A stretch of DNA of 64,000 bases from Myxococcus sp. CA023. Its GTDB lineage: Bacteria; Myxococcota; Myxococcia; Myxococcales; Myxococcaceae. The stretch spans positions 100,096 to 164,095 of the forward strand of contig NZ_JAAEAH010000007.1 of NCBI RefSeq assembly GCF_010998615.1, given 5' to 3'. A program made the translations under genes and the position numbers. Position 1 is the stretch's first letter; every line of letters begins with the position of its first letter. Below, piece by piece: positions 1 to 8,668 of this stretch. Under the pieces are notes generated by a model. It saw only the letters and a program-made list of their open reading frames with translations. It was not told where the DNA came from and ran no database searches.

Positions 1-1312
1 AGGCGCTGGGCAGCAGGCTGAAGGGCAGCACCTTCCCCAACGCCGCGAGCAACAGGATGCCGCCGGGCGCCGCGAAGATGGCCAGCGCGGGAATCGCCTT
101 GGCCACGTCGACGAGCTGCGCGCGCATGCGCCGGCGCTCGTCGCCCGTGAGCGCCTGACGCCGGGCCGCCTTCGTCAGCAGCACCGCCAGGTCGCCCGTC
201 TCGCGGACCTCCTGCATCAGCCGGTAGAAGTTCTTCTCCAGCGTCTCCTGGATGCCAGCCACCAGGTCCTCGCCCATGGCGCCCGCGGCGTCCGACACGG
301 TGAAGACGTCCACGATGGCGCGGTGGCGGGCGTAGAACTCCGCCATCTCCAGCTCCAGCCGGTGCAACTCCGCGTCCGGGACCTGGAGCGCCTGCGCCAG
401 CTCGCGGATGAAGACGCGCTCGCGCCGCGTCTTGCGGCCATCCACCAGCGCCGCCAGCAACGTCTGCTCCAGCAGGAAGTGGCGCACGTCCACGCTGCGC
501 ACCTGACGCACCACGTCCCGCACCGGGCGGCGGCGGGCGAAGGACTGCTTCACCGCGGCCTTGAGCTCGGACGTCATCGCCGCCGGCAGCCGCAGGGACT
601 CCACCTGCCGCAGGATGGCGCGGCGCGCGGGCAGGCCCGGCACCCGGTCCACACACGCGAGCCCCGTCAACACGTCCACCAGCAGCGCCTTCTGCCGCGC
701 CGCGAAGTCCAACCGCCGCTGCGCCCGCTCGCGGTGCAGCGTACCGCGCGAGAAGTAGTCAATGGCCTGCCGGCAGAACAGCTGCGCGTCCGCGTACTGC
801 GCGCCGTTGTGCAGCACCAGCCCGTACACCGGATCCCCCGCCAGCACGGGCGAGCGCTTCAACAGCGACGCTTCCACCTTCGCCGCCAGCCGCCGGGACA
901 CCGGACGCCCCGAGGCAATCGCCGCGTCCACCGACTCCGCCAGCTCCAGCTCTCCGGTGAGCACCGCGAACAAGACCAGGAGATGCTCGGTGCGAGCGGC
1001 CGTTGGAGCCCCCACGAGCCGGCCCAATTCCAGCGCCATCAGCGCCAGCGTCCGCACCACGGCGTGGAAGAGCTGGTCCTCCAGCACGCGCGCCTGGAGC
1101 TCGGTGGGCTGCGCCACGTCCGCCGCGGCGGGGGCGTCCGCGGGCGTGCCGTACAGCAGGCCACTGGCGCGCAGCGTCCGCCGCAGGTACGCGCGGGCGC
1201 GGGCCCGCCCGGAGCCCAGCGGCGGCGCGGACGGAGCCGGCGCGCCCGCCTCGAAGGCGACCGTCTCCGTCAGGAGTGGCAAGAGCCACCCCGCCTTGGT
1301 GAAGTCCAACAC
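1..1312 (-). CDS. LETM1-like / TerB-like protein, 3' end cut by window edge
   Basis: The minus-strand frame is open from a GTG at 1312 to the left edge (at least 437 codons). The chosen GTG has an AGGGG about 7 nt upstream; an in-frame GTG at 1345 is the alternative. The last visible residues, around APGGILLLAALGKVLPFSLL, match the hydrophobic Gly/Pro motif that opens the LETM1 domain (ion exchange or ribosome binding in mitochondria; role in bacteria unclear). A preceding helical stretch containing LLAALVDGRKTRRERVF resembles TerB-like helical bundles. The rest is alpha-helical with no signal peptide. The stop lies outside the window, so full length is unknown. The LETM1 call rests on this one motif; the TerB-like part is weaker. 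Confidence 0.55.
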   Translation of the reverse strand, partial: MLDFTKAGWLLPLLTETVAFEAGAPAPSAPPLGSGRARARAYLRRTLRASGLLYGTPADAPAAADVAQPTELQARVLEDQLFHAVVRTLALMALELGRLVGAPTAARTEHLLVLFAVLTGELELAESVDAAIASGRPVSRRLAAKVEASLLKRSPVLAGDPVYGLVLHNGAQYADAQLFCRQAIDYFSRGTLHRERAQRRLDFAARQKALLVDVLTGLACVDRVPGLPARRAILRQVESLRLPAAMTSELKAAVKQSFARRRPVRDVVRQVRSVDVRHFLLEQTLLAALVDGRKTRRERVFIRELAQALQVPDAELHRLELEMAEFYARHRAIVDVFTVSDAAGAMGEDLVAGIQETLEKNFYRLMQEVRETGDLAVLLTKAARRQALTGDERRRMRAQLVDVAKAIPALAIFAAPGGILLLAALGKVLPFSLLPSA

Positions 1313-1478
1313 CGGAACACCCCTGGACCGCGGGGAGAGCCCCACACGCGGAGAAAGGAGCAGGATGTAACCCAGGGGCATCCCGGTTTCCACTCGGCCA
1401 CGGGACAGGGTCAAGGCCCGGAAGTCAGCGGGCGTAGAACCGCCACTTCTACCGGACCCAACCATCCGCGCCCGGTGC

Positions 1479-2312
1479 CTACAGCGCGGTCGGCGCGCCG
1501 GGCTCCGGGACCACCACCTTGGCCGTGTTGCGCAGCTTCTTCAGCTCGCCGGTCAGCGCGTCCGGGGTGCCCTGGAGCAGCGGGAAGGTGCCGTAGTGCA
1601 TGGGAATCACGCTCTTGACCTTCAGGAGCCGCACCGCCTGGGCCGCCTCCGCGGGGCCCATGGTGAAGTGGCCGCCAATGGGGAGCAGGGCCACGGTGGG
1701 CCTGAACTGGGTGGCGATGAGCGACATGCCCTCGAAGGGTCCGGTGTCACCCGCGTGGTACAGCGTAGGGCCCTTGTCGATTTCCAGCACGTAGCCCAGG
1801 GGCGCGCCCGCGTACTGCGCCGGCGACTTCGGGTCCGCGGCGTAGCTGCTGGAGTGGACCGCCTCCACCAGGTGGAACGTGACGTCCTTCACCCGGAAGG
1901 TGCCGCCCGCGTTGGCGCCCACGGACTGGGCCTCCGGGAGCCCCAGCAGGTTGATGAGCTCGAAGGAGCCGAAGACCTTCGCGCCCGTCTTCTCGGCCAG
2001 CGCCTTGGCCTCGCCCACGTGGTCGAAGTGGCCGTGGGTGAGGAGAATGGCGTCCAGCGCCTCCGGCTGCGCGGCGCCCTGCGGGGCCTTGGGGTTGGTG
2101 AGCCAGGGGTCGATGGCAATCACCGCGCCGCCCGGGCTGCGAATCACGAAGGCCGCGTGCCCCCACCACGTCACCTCCGTCTTGCCGCGGGCCGCCGCCG
2201 TCGGGGCCTTGGCGGCTGAGACCTTGGCGGGCGCCGGAGTGCCCTGCGCCGCTGCCGTTCCGCCGAAGGCCATTGCCGCGCCCGCCACCACTGCCATGAG
2301 CTTCGTCCGCAT
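1479..2312 (-). CDS. Exported metallo-beta-lactamase-fold metal-dependent hydrolase (UPF0173/UlaG-like)
   Basis: Protein of 277 aa. It begins MRTKLMAVVAGAAMAFGG and then Ala residues, a Sec signal peptide, so it is probably periplasmic. The mature part has the MBL zinc signature THGHFDHVG, an upstream WWGHAAFVI strand, AGDTGPF, and late GGHFTMGP and PMHYGTFPLL motifs, the layout of the UPF0173/UlaG-like branch. Substrate unknown. ATG 2312 is chosen because GGAG lies 9 nt upstream; ATG 2318 in the same frame is only 3 nt from it. Much longer upstream extensions would run antisense into the HSP90 gene and are not believable. The N-terminal signal peptide is unusual, since most UPF0173 proteins are cytoplasmic. 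Confidence 0.85.
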   Translation of the reverse strand: MRTKLMAVVAGAAMAFGGTAAAQGTPAPAKVSAAKAPTAAARGKTEVTWWGHAAFVIRSPGGAVIAIDPWLTNPKAPQGAAQPEALDAILLTHGHFDHVGEAKALAEKTGAKVFGSFELINLLGLPEAQSVGANAGGTFRVKDVTFHLVEAVHSSSYAADPKSPAQYAGAPLGYVLEIDKGPTLYHAGDTGPFEGMSLIATQFRPTVALLPIGGHFTMGPAEAAQAVRLLKVKSVIPMHYGTFPLLQGTPDALTGELKKLRNTAKVVVPEPGAPTAL

Positions 2313-2504
2313 ATCCATCCACTCCTGCTTGCGAGGTGAAGACCTGCCGCCACCGTGGTGACACGTCCCCCACGGCCGGATTGCCACCTGACACTGACCG
2401 GGCGGCCATTCAAGGGCCTGCCATGGATGCCCAAGTGCGCGCTGCGTCTCAAGCTCGATTCGGCTGTCGATACGACGGGGGGCGTGCGCTAACGTCGGCG
2501 GCAC

Positions 2505-4361
2505 GTGGACCACCGATTTCAAGTCAGCCTCCGCGGGGTCATCGACCTCCTGTCTCACCACCTGTACAGCTCCCCGGGCGTCTACGTACGCGAGCTGCTC
2601 CAGAACGCGACCGATGCCATCCGCGCCCGCCAGTTCCTGGAGCCCGGCCACGCGGGCACCGTCCGGCTGGAGCTGATGGAGAAGCAGGACGGCAGCCCGC
2701 CCACCCTGCTCTTCACCGACGACGGCGTGGGGTTGACCGAGGACGAAATCCACCGCTTCCTGGCCACCATCGGTGAGTCCTCCAAGCGCGAGGCCCTGGA
2801 GGCCCGCCGCAACGACTTCATCGGCCAGTTCGGTATCGGCCTGCTGTCCTGCTTCATGGTGTGTGACGAGCTGCTGGTGGTGACGCGCTCGGCACGCGGC
2901 GATGGGCGCACGTTGGAGTGGCGGGGCCGGCACGATGGCACGTACGCCGTGCGGCCCTCCGAGCACCCGCTCGCCCAGCCCGGCACCCAGGTGTTCCTGG
3001 TCGCCCGCCCGGACATGGCGCATTGGTTCACCGCCACGCGGCTGCGAAACCTCGCCAGCCACTACGGCGGCCTGCTGCCCTTCCCCATCCACCTCACCAC
3101 GGACCAGGGCACCGAGCGGCTGGACACCTCCGGCGCCCCCTGGCGCCGCGAGTACGACAGCGCCTCGGAGCGGCGCAAGGCGCTGCTCGCCTACGGGCGC
3201 GAGCTGTTCGACACGGACTTCGTCGACTGCATCCCCCTGCGCTCCACCGCCGGAGACGTAGACGGGGTGGCCTACGTGCTGCCCGCGTCGCCGCACTTCA
3301 ACTCACGGCAGAAGCACCGCGTGTACCTCAAGCACATGCTGCTGTCGGAGAGCGCGGAGAACCTGCTGCCGGACTGGGCCTTCTTCGTGAAGTGCGTGGT
3401 GAACGCCAACGCGTTGCGGCCCACCGCCAGCCGGGAGTCCTTCTACGAGGACGACGCACTCGCCGCGGCGCGCGAGTCCCTGGGGCAGTCCCTGCGCGGC
3501 TACCTGATGGAGCTGGCGCGTGAGGACCCGCGCGCGCTCCAGCGGCTGATTGCCCTGCACGGGCTGAGCGTGAAGGCGCTGGCGCTGGATGACGATGACT
3601 TCTACCGCCTCATCATCCACTGGCTGCCCTTCGAGACGTCGATGGGGATGATGACGCTGGCGGACTACCGGCGCGCGCACCCTGTGGTGCGCTACACGTC
3701 CACAGTGGACGGCTTCCGGCAGATTGCCCAGGTGGCCAGTGCCCAAGGTCTGTGCATCATCAACGCGGCGTACACGCACGACACGTCGCTGCTGGAGAAG
3801 CTGCCGCACGCGGTGCCGGACGTGCAGGTGGAGCCCTTCTCCTCCGCGGACCTGCCGCAGAGCTTCGAGGAGCTCACCCTGGACGAGCGCGAGGCCACCT
3901 TCCCGCTGCTGCGCATGGCGGAGCGCGTGCTGGCGCCGTTCCGCTGCGGCGCGGTGGTGAAGAAGTTCTACCCGGCGGAGGTGCCCACGCTCTACAGCTC
4001 GGACGCGGAGGGCGCGTTCCGGCGAGACGCCGAGCGGGCCCGCGAGGAGTCGGATGACCTGTACGCCGGGGTGTTGGACAGCGTCATGGCGGCATCGGGC
4101 AGCGAGCCGGCGCAACTGTGCTTCAACCTCCACAACCCGGTGGTGCGGCGGCTGGCGGCGGTGGCGGACCGGGACATGCTGAAGCTGTCGGTGGAGATGC
4201 TCTACGTGCAAGCACTGCTCTTGGGACACCATCCGTTGAACGCACAGGAGATGGTGCTGCTGAACCAGGGCCTGCTGGGCCTCATCTCCGCGCAGTTGGG
4301 CGGGGATGGCGAGCGCGGCGGCGAAGGCAGCGGCGGCGCGGGTCCCCGGGGGCTGCACTGA
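2505..4361 (+). CDS. HSP90-family molecular chaperone ATPase (HtpG-like, divergent)
   Basis: Protein of 618 aa, close to the 624 aa of E. coli HtpG, starting at GTG 2505. The GHKL ATPase domain shows RELLQNATDA (general base E30, Mg-binding N34), DDGVGL at 72-77 and the lid glycines in GQFGIG at 107-112. The middle domain keeps a Ser-Arg-Glu around R310, positioned like the catalytic arginine of Hsp90. About 120 helical residues at the end would be the dimerisation domain. Catalytic residues look intact, so an active ATP-driven chaperone is expected, but the sequence is clearly divergent from canonical HtpG. The final base of its stop codon is the first base of the next start (TGATG), so the following helical protein is translationally coupled and may be a partner or client. 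Confidence 0.85.
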   Translation: MDHRFQVSLRGVIDLLSHHLYSSPGVYVRELLQNATDAIRARQFLEPGHAGTVRLELMEKQDGSPPTLLFTDDGVGLTEDEIHRFLATIGESSKREALEARRNDFIGQFGIGLLSCFMVCDELLVVTRSARGDGRTLEWRGRHDGTYAVRPSEHPLAQPGTQVFLVARPDMAHWFTATRLRNLASHYGGLLPFPIHLTTDQGTERLDTSGAPWRREYDSASERRKALLAYGRELFDTDFVDCIPLRSTAGDVDGVAYVLPASPHFNSRQKHRVYLKHMLLSESAENLLPDWAFFVKCVVNANALRPTASRESFYEDDALAAARESLGQSLRGYLMELAREDPRALQRLIALHGLSVKALALDDDDFYRLIIHWLPFETSMGMMTLADYRRAHPVVRYTSTVDGFRQIAQVASAQGLCIINAAYTHDTSLLEKLPHAVPDVQVEPFSSADLPQSFEELTLDEREATFPLLRMAERVLAPFRCGAVVKKFYPAEVPTLYSSDAEGAFRRDAERAREESDDLYAGVLDSVMAASGSEPAQLCFNLHNPVVRRLAAVADRDMLKLSVEMLYVQALLLGHHPLNAQEMVLLNQGLLGLISAQLGGDGERGGEGSGGAGPRGLH

Positions 4362-5485
4362 TGAGCGGTGACTGGCGCGAGCAGGCGGAGTCGCTCTTCG
4401 AACAGGCGGATGGCCTGGCGGAAGGCGAGAGCAAGGTCCGACTCCTGGAAGAGGCGGTGCGCCTGGCGGACACGCACAAGGACGTGGGTCTGGGCTACCG
4501 GATGCGGGATGCCCTCATCGACGCGGCGACCTTCGGCGGCTTCCCGGACAAGGCGCTGGTGGCCTTCGCGTGGTGCCGGGGACAGCAGAAGAAGGACCCG
4601 AAGCGCTTCGACCCGGAGGAGATGTTCTGGAAGCAGAAGTGGGTGGTGGGGCGCATCAAGGAGTTCCCGCACATCACCCGCAAGCAGATTGTGGACGCGC
4701 TGGACGACGTGGAGCAGTGCTTCAAGGCCACGGACTCCGGGGTGCGCGCGGTGCTGAAGATGCGCTACCAGGCCGCGCGGGAGATGGGTGACGCCGCCGA
4801 GGAAGTGGAGCGGCTGTGGAACGCGTGGCTGGAGGCGCGCCGCGACCACCTCACCGACTGCCGCGTGTGCGAGCTGGACGACGAACTGGACCACCACGCC
4901 GACAAGGGCGAATGGCAGCAGGTGCTGCGCAAGGCGAAGCCCATCCTGGACGGCCGCAAGTCCTGCGCGGAGATTCCCCACCTGACGCTGGGCACGGTGC
5001 TCTACCCGCTGTTCAAGCTGGGGGAGTTGGAGCAGGCGCGCGAAATCCACCGCCGCGGCTACGCCATGGTGACGAAGAACCGCGAGTTCCTCTCCACCGT
5101 GGGCGAGCACATGGAGTTCCTCGCCCTGACGGACAACCTGTCGCGCGGGCTGACGCTGCTGGAGAAGCACCTGGGCTGGGCGCTGGACCACCCGAGCTAC
5201 CGCGACCGCTTCACCTTCTACGCCGCCGCCGCCTTCCTGCTGGAGCGGGTGCTAGCCGCTGGAGACAGGGACGTGGTGAGCCTGCGGCTGCCCAAGACGT
5301 TCCCCAATCACCAGGCGGATGGCGGCTACGACGTCCGGGCCCTGCATGCCTGGACGCAGGGGCAGGCCCGGGACATCGCGAACCGCTTCGACACACGCAA
5401 TGGGACGGACCGGTTCGCGAAGCTGCTGGCGCGCAACCAGGTGCTCGCGGGGGAAGTCCGTCCCTTCCCCATCGACGCGAAGTGA
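4361..5485 (+). CDS. Helical (TPR-like) partner protein of the HSP90-family gene
   Basis: Protein of 374 aa, almost all alpha-helix, built of helical hairpins rich in Leu, Ala, Glu and Arg (for example AESLFEQADGLAEGESKVRL and later EQAREIHRRGYAM), the look of a degenerate tetratricopeptide solenoid. It also has a conserved-looking CRVCELDDELD segment with two cysteines. No signal peptide or membrane segment, so cytoplasmic. It overlaps the HSP90 stop by one base. TPR proteins are classic Hsp90 co-chaperones in eukaryotes, so a partner role is reasonable, but this is inferred from context and fold type. It converges with tex, whose stop is only 12 bp away. Confidence 0.7.
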   Translation: MSGDWREQAESLFEQADGLAEGESKVRLLEEAVRLADTHKDVGLGYRMRDALIDAATFGGFPDKALVAFAWCRGQQKKDPKRFDPEEMFWKQKWVVGRIKEFPHITRKQIVDALDDVEQCFKATDSGVRAVLKMRYQAAREMGDAAEEVERLWNAWLEARRDHLTDCRVCELDDELDHHADKGEWQQVLRKAKPILDGRKSCAEIPHLTLGTVLYPLFKLGELEQAREIHRRGYAMVTKNREFLSTVGEHMEFLALTDNLSRGLTLLEKHLGWALDHPSYRDRFTFYAAAAFLLERVLAAGDRDVVSLRLPKTFPNHQADGGYDVRALHAWTQGQARDIANRFDTRNGTDRFAKLLARNQVLAGEVRPFPIDAK

Positions 5486-5497
5486 GGCGACGCCCCG

Positions 5498-7849
5498 TCA
5501 GCGCTTGAGCTTGCTGAACGGGTTGTTGAACGGCTCCGGGCCTTTCTTCTCACCGGGCCCCGACGGCGGCTTCGGTCCCGGGCCGGAGGCAGGCCGGGCG
5601 CCCTGACGAGGCCCGCCGCTTCCGCCACCGCGCTCCGTCATGCGGCCCGGCCCCGTGGCCCCGCCGACGGGGGAGCGGCCCGACGGCTGCGGCGCCCCAC
5701 CCTCCTGCACCGCGCGCACGGAGAGCGCCAGCCGCTTGCGCGCCAGGTCCACGGTGAGCACTCGCACCGTCAGCCGGTCGCCCACCTTCACCACTTCGGA
5801 GGGGTCCTTCACGAAGCGCGTGGAGATTTGCGACACGTGGACGAGGCCGTCCTGGTGAACGCCCACGTCCACGAAGGCGCCGAACGCGGTGACGTTCGTC
5901 ACCACGCCCTGGAGCACCATGCCCTCCTTCACGTCCTCCAGCGAGCGCAGGTCCTCGCGGTGCTGGGGCGCGGTGAAGTCGCCGCGAGGGTCGCGGCTGG
6001 GCTTCTCCAGCTCCGCCAGGATGTCCTTGAGCGTCATCTCGCCCAGGTCCGGGCCCAGGTAGCGCTTCGGGTCAATCTTGCGGACCAGCTCGGCGTTGCC
6101 CACCAGCGCGCTCACGGCCACGCCCAAATCCTTGGCCATGCGCTCCACGACGCCGTAGCGCTCCGGATGGACGGCGCTGGCGTCCAGCGGCTCCGTCCCG
6201 CGCACGCGCAGGAAGCCCGCCGCCTGTTCGAACGTCTTGGGCCCCAGGCCGCTCACCTTCAGCAGTTCGCGTCGCGTGGTGAAGCGGCCCTTCGACGCGC
6301 GGTGCGCCACCAGCTTCTTCGCCAGGGACGGCCCCACGCCGGACACGTGCTCCAACAACTGCGGAGACGCGGTGTTGACGTCCACGCCCACCGCGTTGAC
6401 GCACGAGTCCACCACCTCGCCCAGCTTCTTCTTGAGCAGCCCCTGGTCCACGTCGTGCTGGTACTGCCCCACGCCGATGCTCTTGGGGTCGATCTTCACC
6501 AACTCCGCCAGCGGGTCCTGGAGGCGCCGGCCAATGGACACCGCGCCGCGCAGGCTGACGTCCAGGTCCGGGAACTCGTCACGGGCCACCTCGGAGGCGG
6601 AGTAGATGGACGCGCCCTGCTCGCTCACCGACACCACGGGGACCTGCGAGCCCATCTCCTTCAGCGTGTCGCGCACGAAGACTTCCGCCTCGCGGCTGCC
6701 CGTGCCGTTGCCCACCGCGACGAGCTCCGGCTTGTGCTTCTGCACCACCGCGGCCAGCAGCTTCGCCGCGCGGGCGCGCTCGTCCGCGCCACGCTCCGAG
6801 TAGAGCGTCACCGTCTCCACCACCTTGCCGGTGACGTCCATCATCGCCAGCTTGGTGCCCGTGCGCAGGCCCGGGTCCAAGGCCAGCACCGCGCGGGCGC
6901 CCGCGGGCGGCGTGAGCAGCAGGTGGCGCAGGTTCTCCCCGAAGACGCCAATGGCCTGCCGGTCCGCGCGCTCCTTCAGCTCCGCGCGCAGCTCCGCCTC
7001 CAACGAGGGGCCCATCAACCGGTCCCAACTGTCCTCCACGGCGGCGCGCAACTCCTGCGAGAACAGGGACTGCGGCTTCGTCACCACGCGCCCGGCCAGC
7101 AGGCCCTTCACCTCGTCGTCGGGCAGGGAGAGCTTCACCTTCAACACGCCCTCTTCCTCGCCGCGCAGCAGCGCCAAGACGCGGTGCGAGGGGGCCTGGG
7201 ACAGGGGCTCCTCGTGGCCGTAGTAGTTCTCGAACTTGGTCGTCTCGCCCTTCTTCGCGGGCACCACGTTCGAGCACAGCGTGCCCCGGCGCGCGCTCAC
7301 CTCGCGCGCCTCGCGGCGCAGGCCGGCGTCCTCGGCCACGCGCTCGGCGCAGATGTCGCGCGCGCCCGCGAGCGCCGCGGCCTGGTCCGGCACGTCCTTC
7401 TCCGGGTTGACGTAGGGGCGCACGCGCGCGGCCACGTCCTCGCCGCGGCGGCCGTCCTGCTTCCACACCAGGTCCGCCAGCGGCTCCAGCCCGCGCTCCC
7501 GGGCAATGGCGGCGCGCGTGCGGCGCTTGGGCTTGTAAGGAAGGTAGAGGTCCTCCAACTCCGTGCGCGTCCTGGCGGCCTTGAGCGCCTTCGCCAGCTC
7601 CGGCGTCAGCTTCCCCTGCTCCTCAATGGAGCGGAGGATGGTGTCGCGCCGGGAGTCCAGCTCGGCGCGCTCGGTGGCCCGGTCGAAGATGGTTTGAATC
7701 TGGACCTCGTCCAGGCCGCCCGTGACTTCCTTGCGGTAGCGCGCGATGAAGGGGACCGTGGCCCCGTCCTCTTGCAGCGCGAGGGTCCGGTCCACCTGCT
7801 CGGGCCTGAGGCCCAGCTCCTGGGAAAGCTCAGCGGCGTAGGGATGCAT
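5498..7849 (-). CDS. tex: Tex-family RNA-binding transcription accessory protein
   Basis: Protein of 783 aa, full length for Tex (about 770-780). Order of parts: helical Tex N region (from MHPYAAELSQELGL), YqgF/RNase H-like core with LALDPGLRTGTKLA, helix-hairpin-helix pair (VSGVGPSLAKKLVAHR and VSGLGPKTFEQAAGFLRV), and an S1 RNA-binding domain (VLQGVVTNVTAFGAFVDVG). After the S1 domain comes a Gly/Pro/Arg-rich tail of about 60 residues, a common myxobacterial addition. Tex binds nucleic acid and affects transcription and stress tolerance. ATG 7849 is the start that matches the family N-terminus; upstream extension reads through the GNAT gene antisense. The GNAT gene lies 59 bp upstream on the same strand and may be co-transcribed. 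Confidence 0.95.
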   Translation of the reverse strand: MHPYAAELSQELGLRPEQVDRTLALQEDGATVPFIARYRKEVTGGLDEVQIQTIFDRATERAELDSRRDTILRSIEEQGKLTPELAKALKAARTRTELEDLYLPYKPKRRTRAAIARERGLEPLADLVWKQDGRRGEDVAARVRPYVNPEKDVPDQAAALAGARDICAERVAEDAGLRREAREVSARRGTLCSNVVPAKKGETTKFENYYGHEEPLSQAPSHRVLALLRGEEEGVLKVKLSLPDDEVKGLLAGRVVTKPQSLFSQELRAAVEDSWDRLMGPSLEAELRAELKERADRQAIGVFGENLRHLLLTPPAGARAVLALDPGLRTGTKLAMMDVTGKVVETVTLYSERGADERARAAKLLAAVVQKHKPELVAVGNGTGSREAEVFVRDTLKEMGSQVPVVSVSEQGASIYSASEVARDEFPDLDVSLRGAVSIGRRLQDPLAELVKIDPKSIGVGQYQHDVDQGLLKKKLGEVVDSCVNAVGVDVNTASPQLLEHVSGVGPSLAKKLVAHRASKGRFTTRRELLKVSGLGPKTFEQAAGFLRVRGTEPLDASAVHPERYGVVERMAKDLGVAVSALVGNAELVRKIDPKRYLGPDLGEMTLKDILAELEKPSRDPRGDFTAPQHREDLRSLEDVKEGMVLQGVVTNVTAFGAFVDVGVHQDGLVHVSQISTRFVKDPSEVVKVGDRLTVRVLTVDLARKRLALSVRAVQEGGAPQPSGRSPVGGATGPGRMTERGGGSGGPRQGARPASGPGPKPPSGPGEKKGPEPFNNPFSKLKR

Positions 7850-7908
7850 GGCGCCGCTTCTATAACCCGGGCCCCACACTGCTCCCAGAGACCGGTCGTC
7901 CGAAGCGC

Positions 7909-8466
7909 TCAGCCCGCGACGAACGCCGCGCGCCGGGCGTCCCACTCCGGGCGCAGCAGGCCCCAGAGTTGCTGGTCCCGGCGTTGCCCCTGAAACAGAC
8001 AGTGCCCGCGCAGGGTGCCTTCCATCGTGAAGCCCAACTTGCGCGCCACGCCCTGAGAGCCCGTATTCTCCGCCAGCGTCGTCAGCCACACCCTCTGGAG
8101 GTAGGGCAGCGTGAACAACTGCTCCAGCATCAACCCCACCGCGCGTGAGCCCAGGCCCCGGCCGTGGTGCGCGTCCGCCATCATGTAGCCCAGCTCGATG
8201 CGGCCATGCGCGCGCGACAAATCCCGCGCGGACACCGTCCCCACGAGCTGCCCGTCCGCCTCCACGAACCACCGGAAGCTCCGCGCGCGGGGCTCACCCA
8301 ACGCGCCCGCTTCCAGGATGCGCCGCAGGAGCAGCTCCCGCGTGTCGTCCTCCGTGTCCACGAAGCGCCGCGCGCCGGGGGCGGCCCGCATGGCCAGCCA
8401 GAAGTCCACATGCTCCGGCCGGGCGGGAACGAGTCGGACATCGGAAACGGGAGCACCGGGCAACAT
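7909..8466 (-). CDS. GNAT-family N-acetyltransferase (RimJ/RimL-like)
   Basis: Protein of 185 aa, the typical single-domain GNAT size. Visible features are the N-terminal VRLVPARPEHVDFWLAMR strand-helix, the beta4 strand around RIELGYMM, the acetyl-CoA pyrophosphate loop HHGRGLGSRAV (R/Q-x-x-G-x-G/A), and the C-terminal block VWLTTLAENTGSQGVARKLGF followed by TMEGTLRGHCLF. This ENxxSxxVAxKLGF pattern is characteristic of the RimJ/RimL/SpeG group that acetylates protein N-termini or small amines; the substrate cannot be told. Cytoplasmic. It sits 59 bp upstream of tex on the same strand. Confidence 0.85.
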   Translation of the reverse strand: MLPGAPVSDVRLVPARPEHVDFWLAMRAAPGARRFVDTEDDTRELLLRRILEAGALGEPRARSFRWFVEADGQLVGTVSARDLSRAHGRIELGYMMADAHHGRGLGSRAVGLMLEQLFTLPYLQRVWLTTLAENTGSQGVARKLGFTMEGTLRGHCLFQGQRRDQQLWGLLRPEWDARRAAFVAG

Positions 8467-8594
8467 GCCTCGCTTCTAGCGCGCCCCACGCCGCGGCGCA
8501 GCAATCAAGGAGGTCCGCGCGAACCAAGACTGGAACCGCCTGCGCCGTGCACCTTGCCGGCATTCCACCGGGCGCACCCCACCCTGAAACGGCC

Positions 8595-8636
8595 GAGGGC
8601 CGCGGCCCGGAGCACGTGGCTCCCGGCGCGGCCCTC
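8595..8636 (-). terminator. Hairpin terminator candidate after phoD
   Basis: A 10-bp perfect GC-rich inverted repeat (GAGGGCCGCG / CGCGGCCCTC) encloses a second, smaller stem, 32 bp past the phoD stop on the minus strand. No clear U-tract follows, so termination is inferred from position and stem strength. Confidence 0.5.
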
Positions 8637-8668
8637 GCTCCTCACCGAGCAGGTGAGGCCTTCTCCAC

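Noticed and set aside
2313..3296. N-terminal extension of the metallo-beta-lactamase gene
   Set aside because: It would run antisense through the HSP90 gene and displace a clear signal peptide.
5828..7993. Long plus-strand frame opposite tex
   Set aside because: Composition (His/Arg/Leu-rich) and lack of any motif mark it as a shadow of tex.
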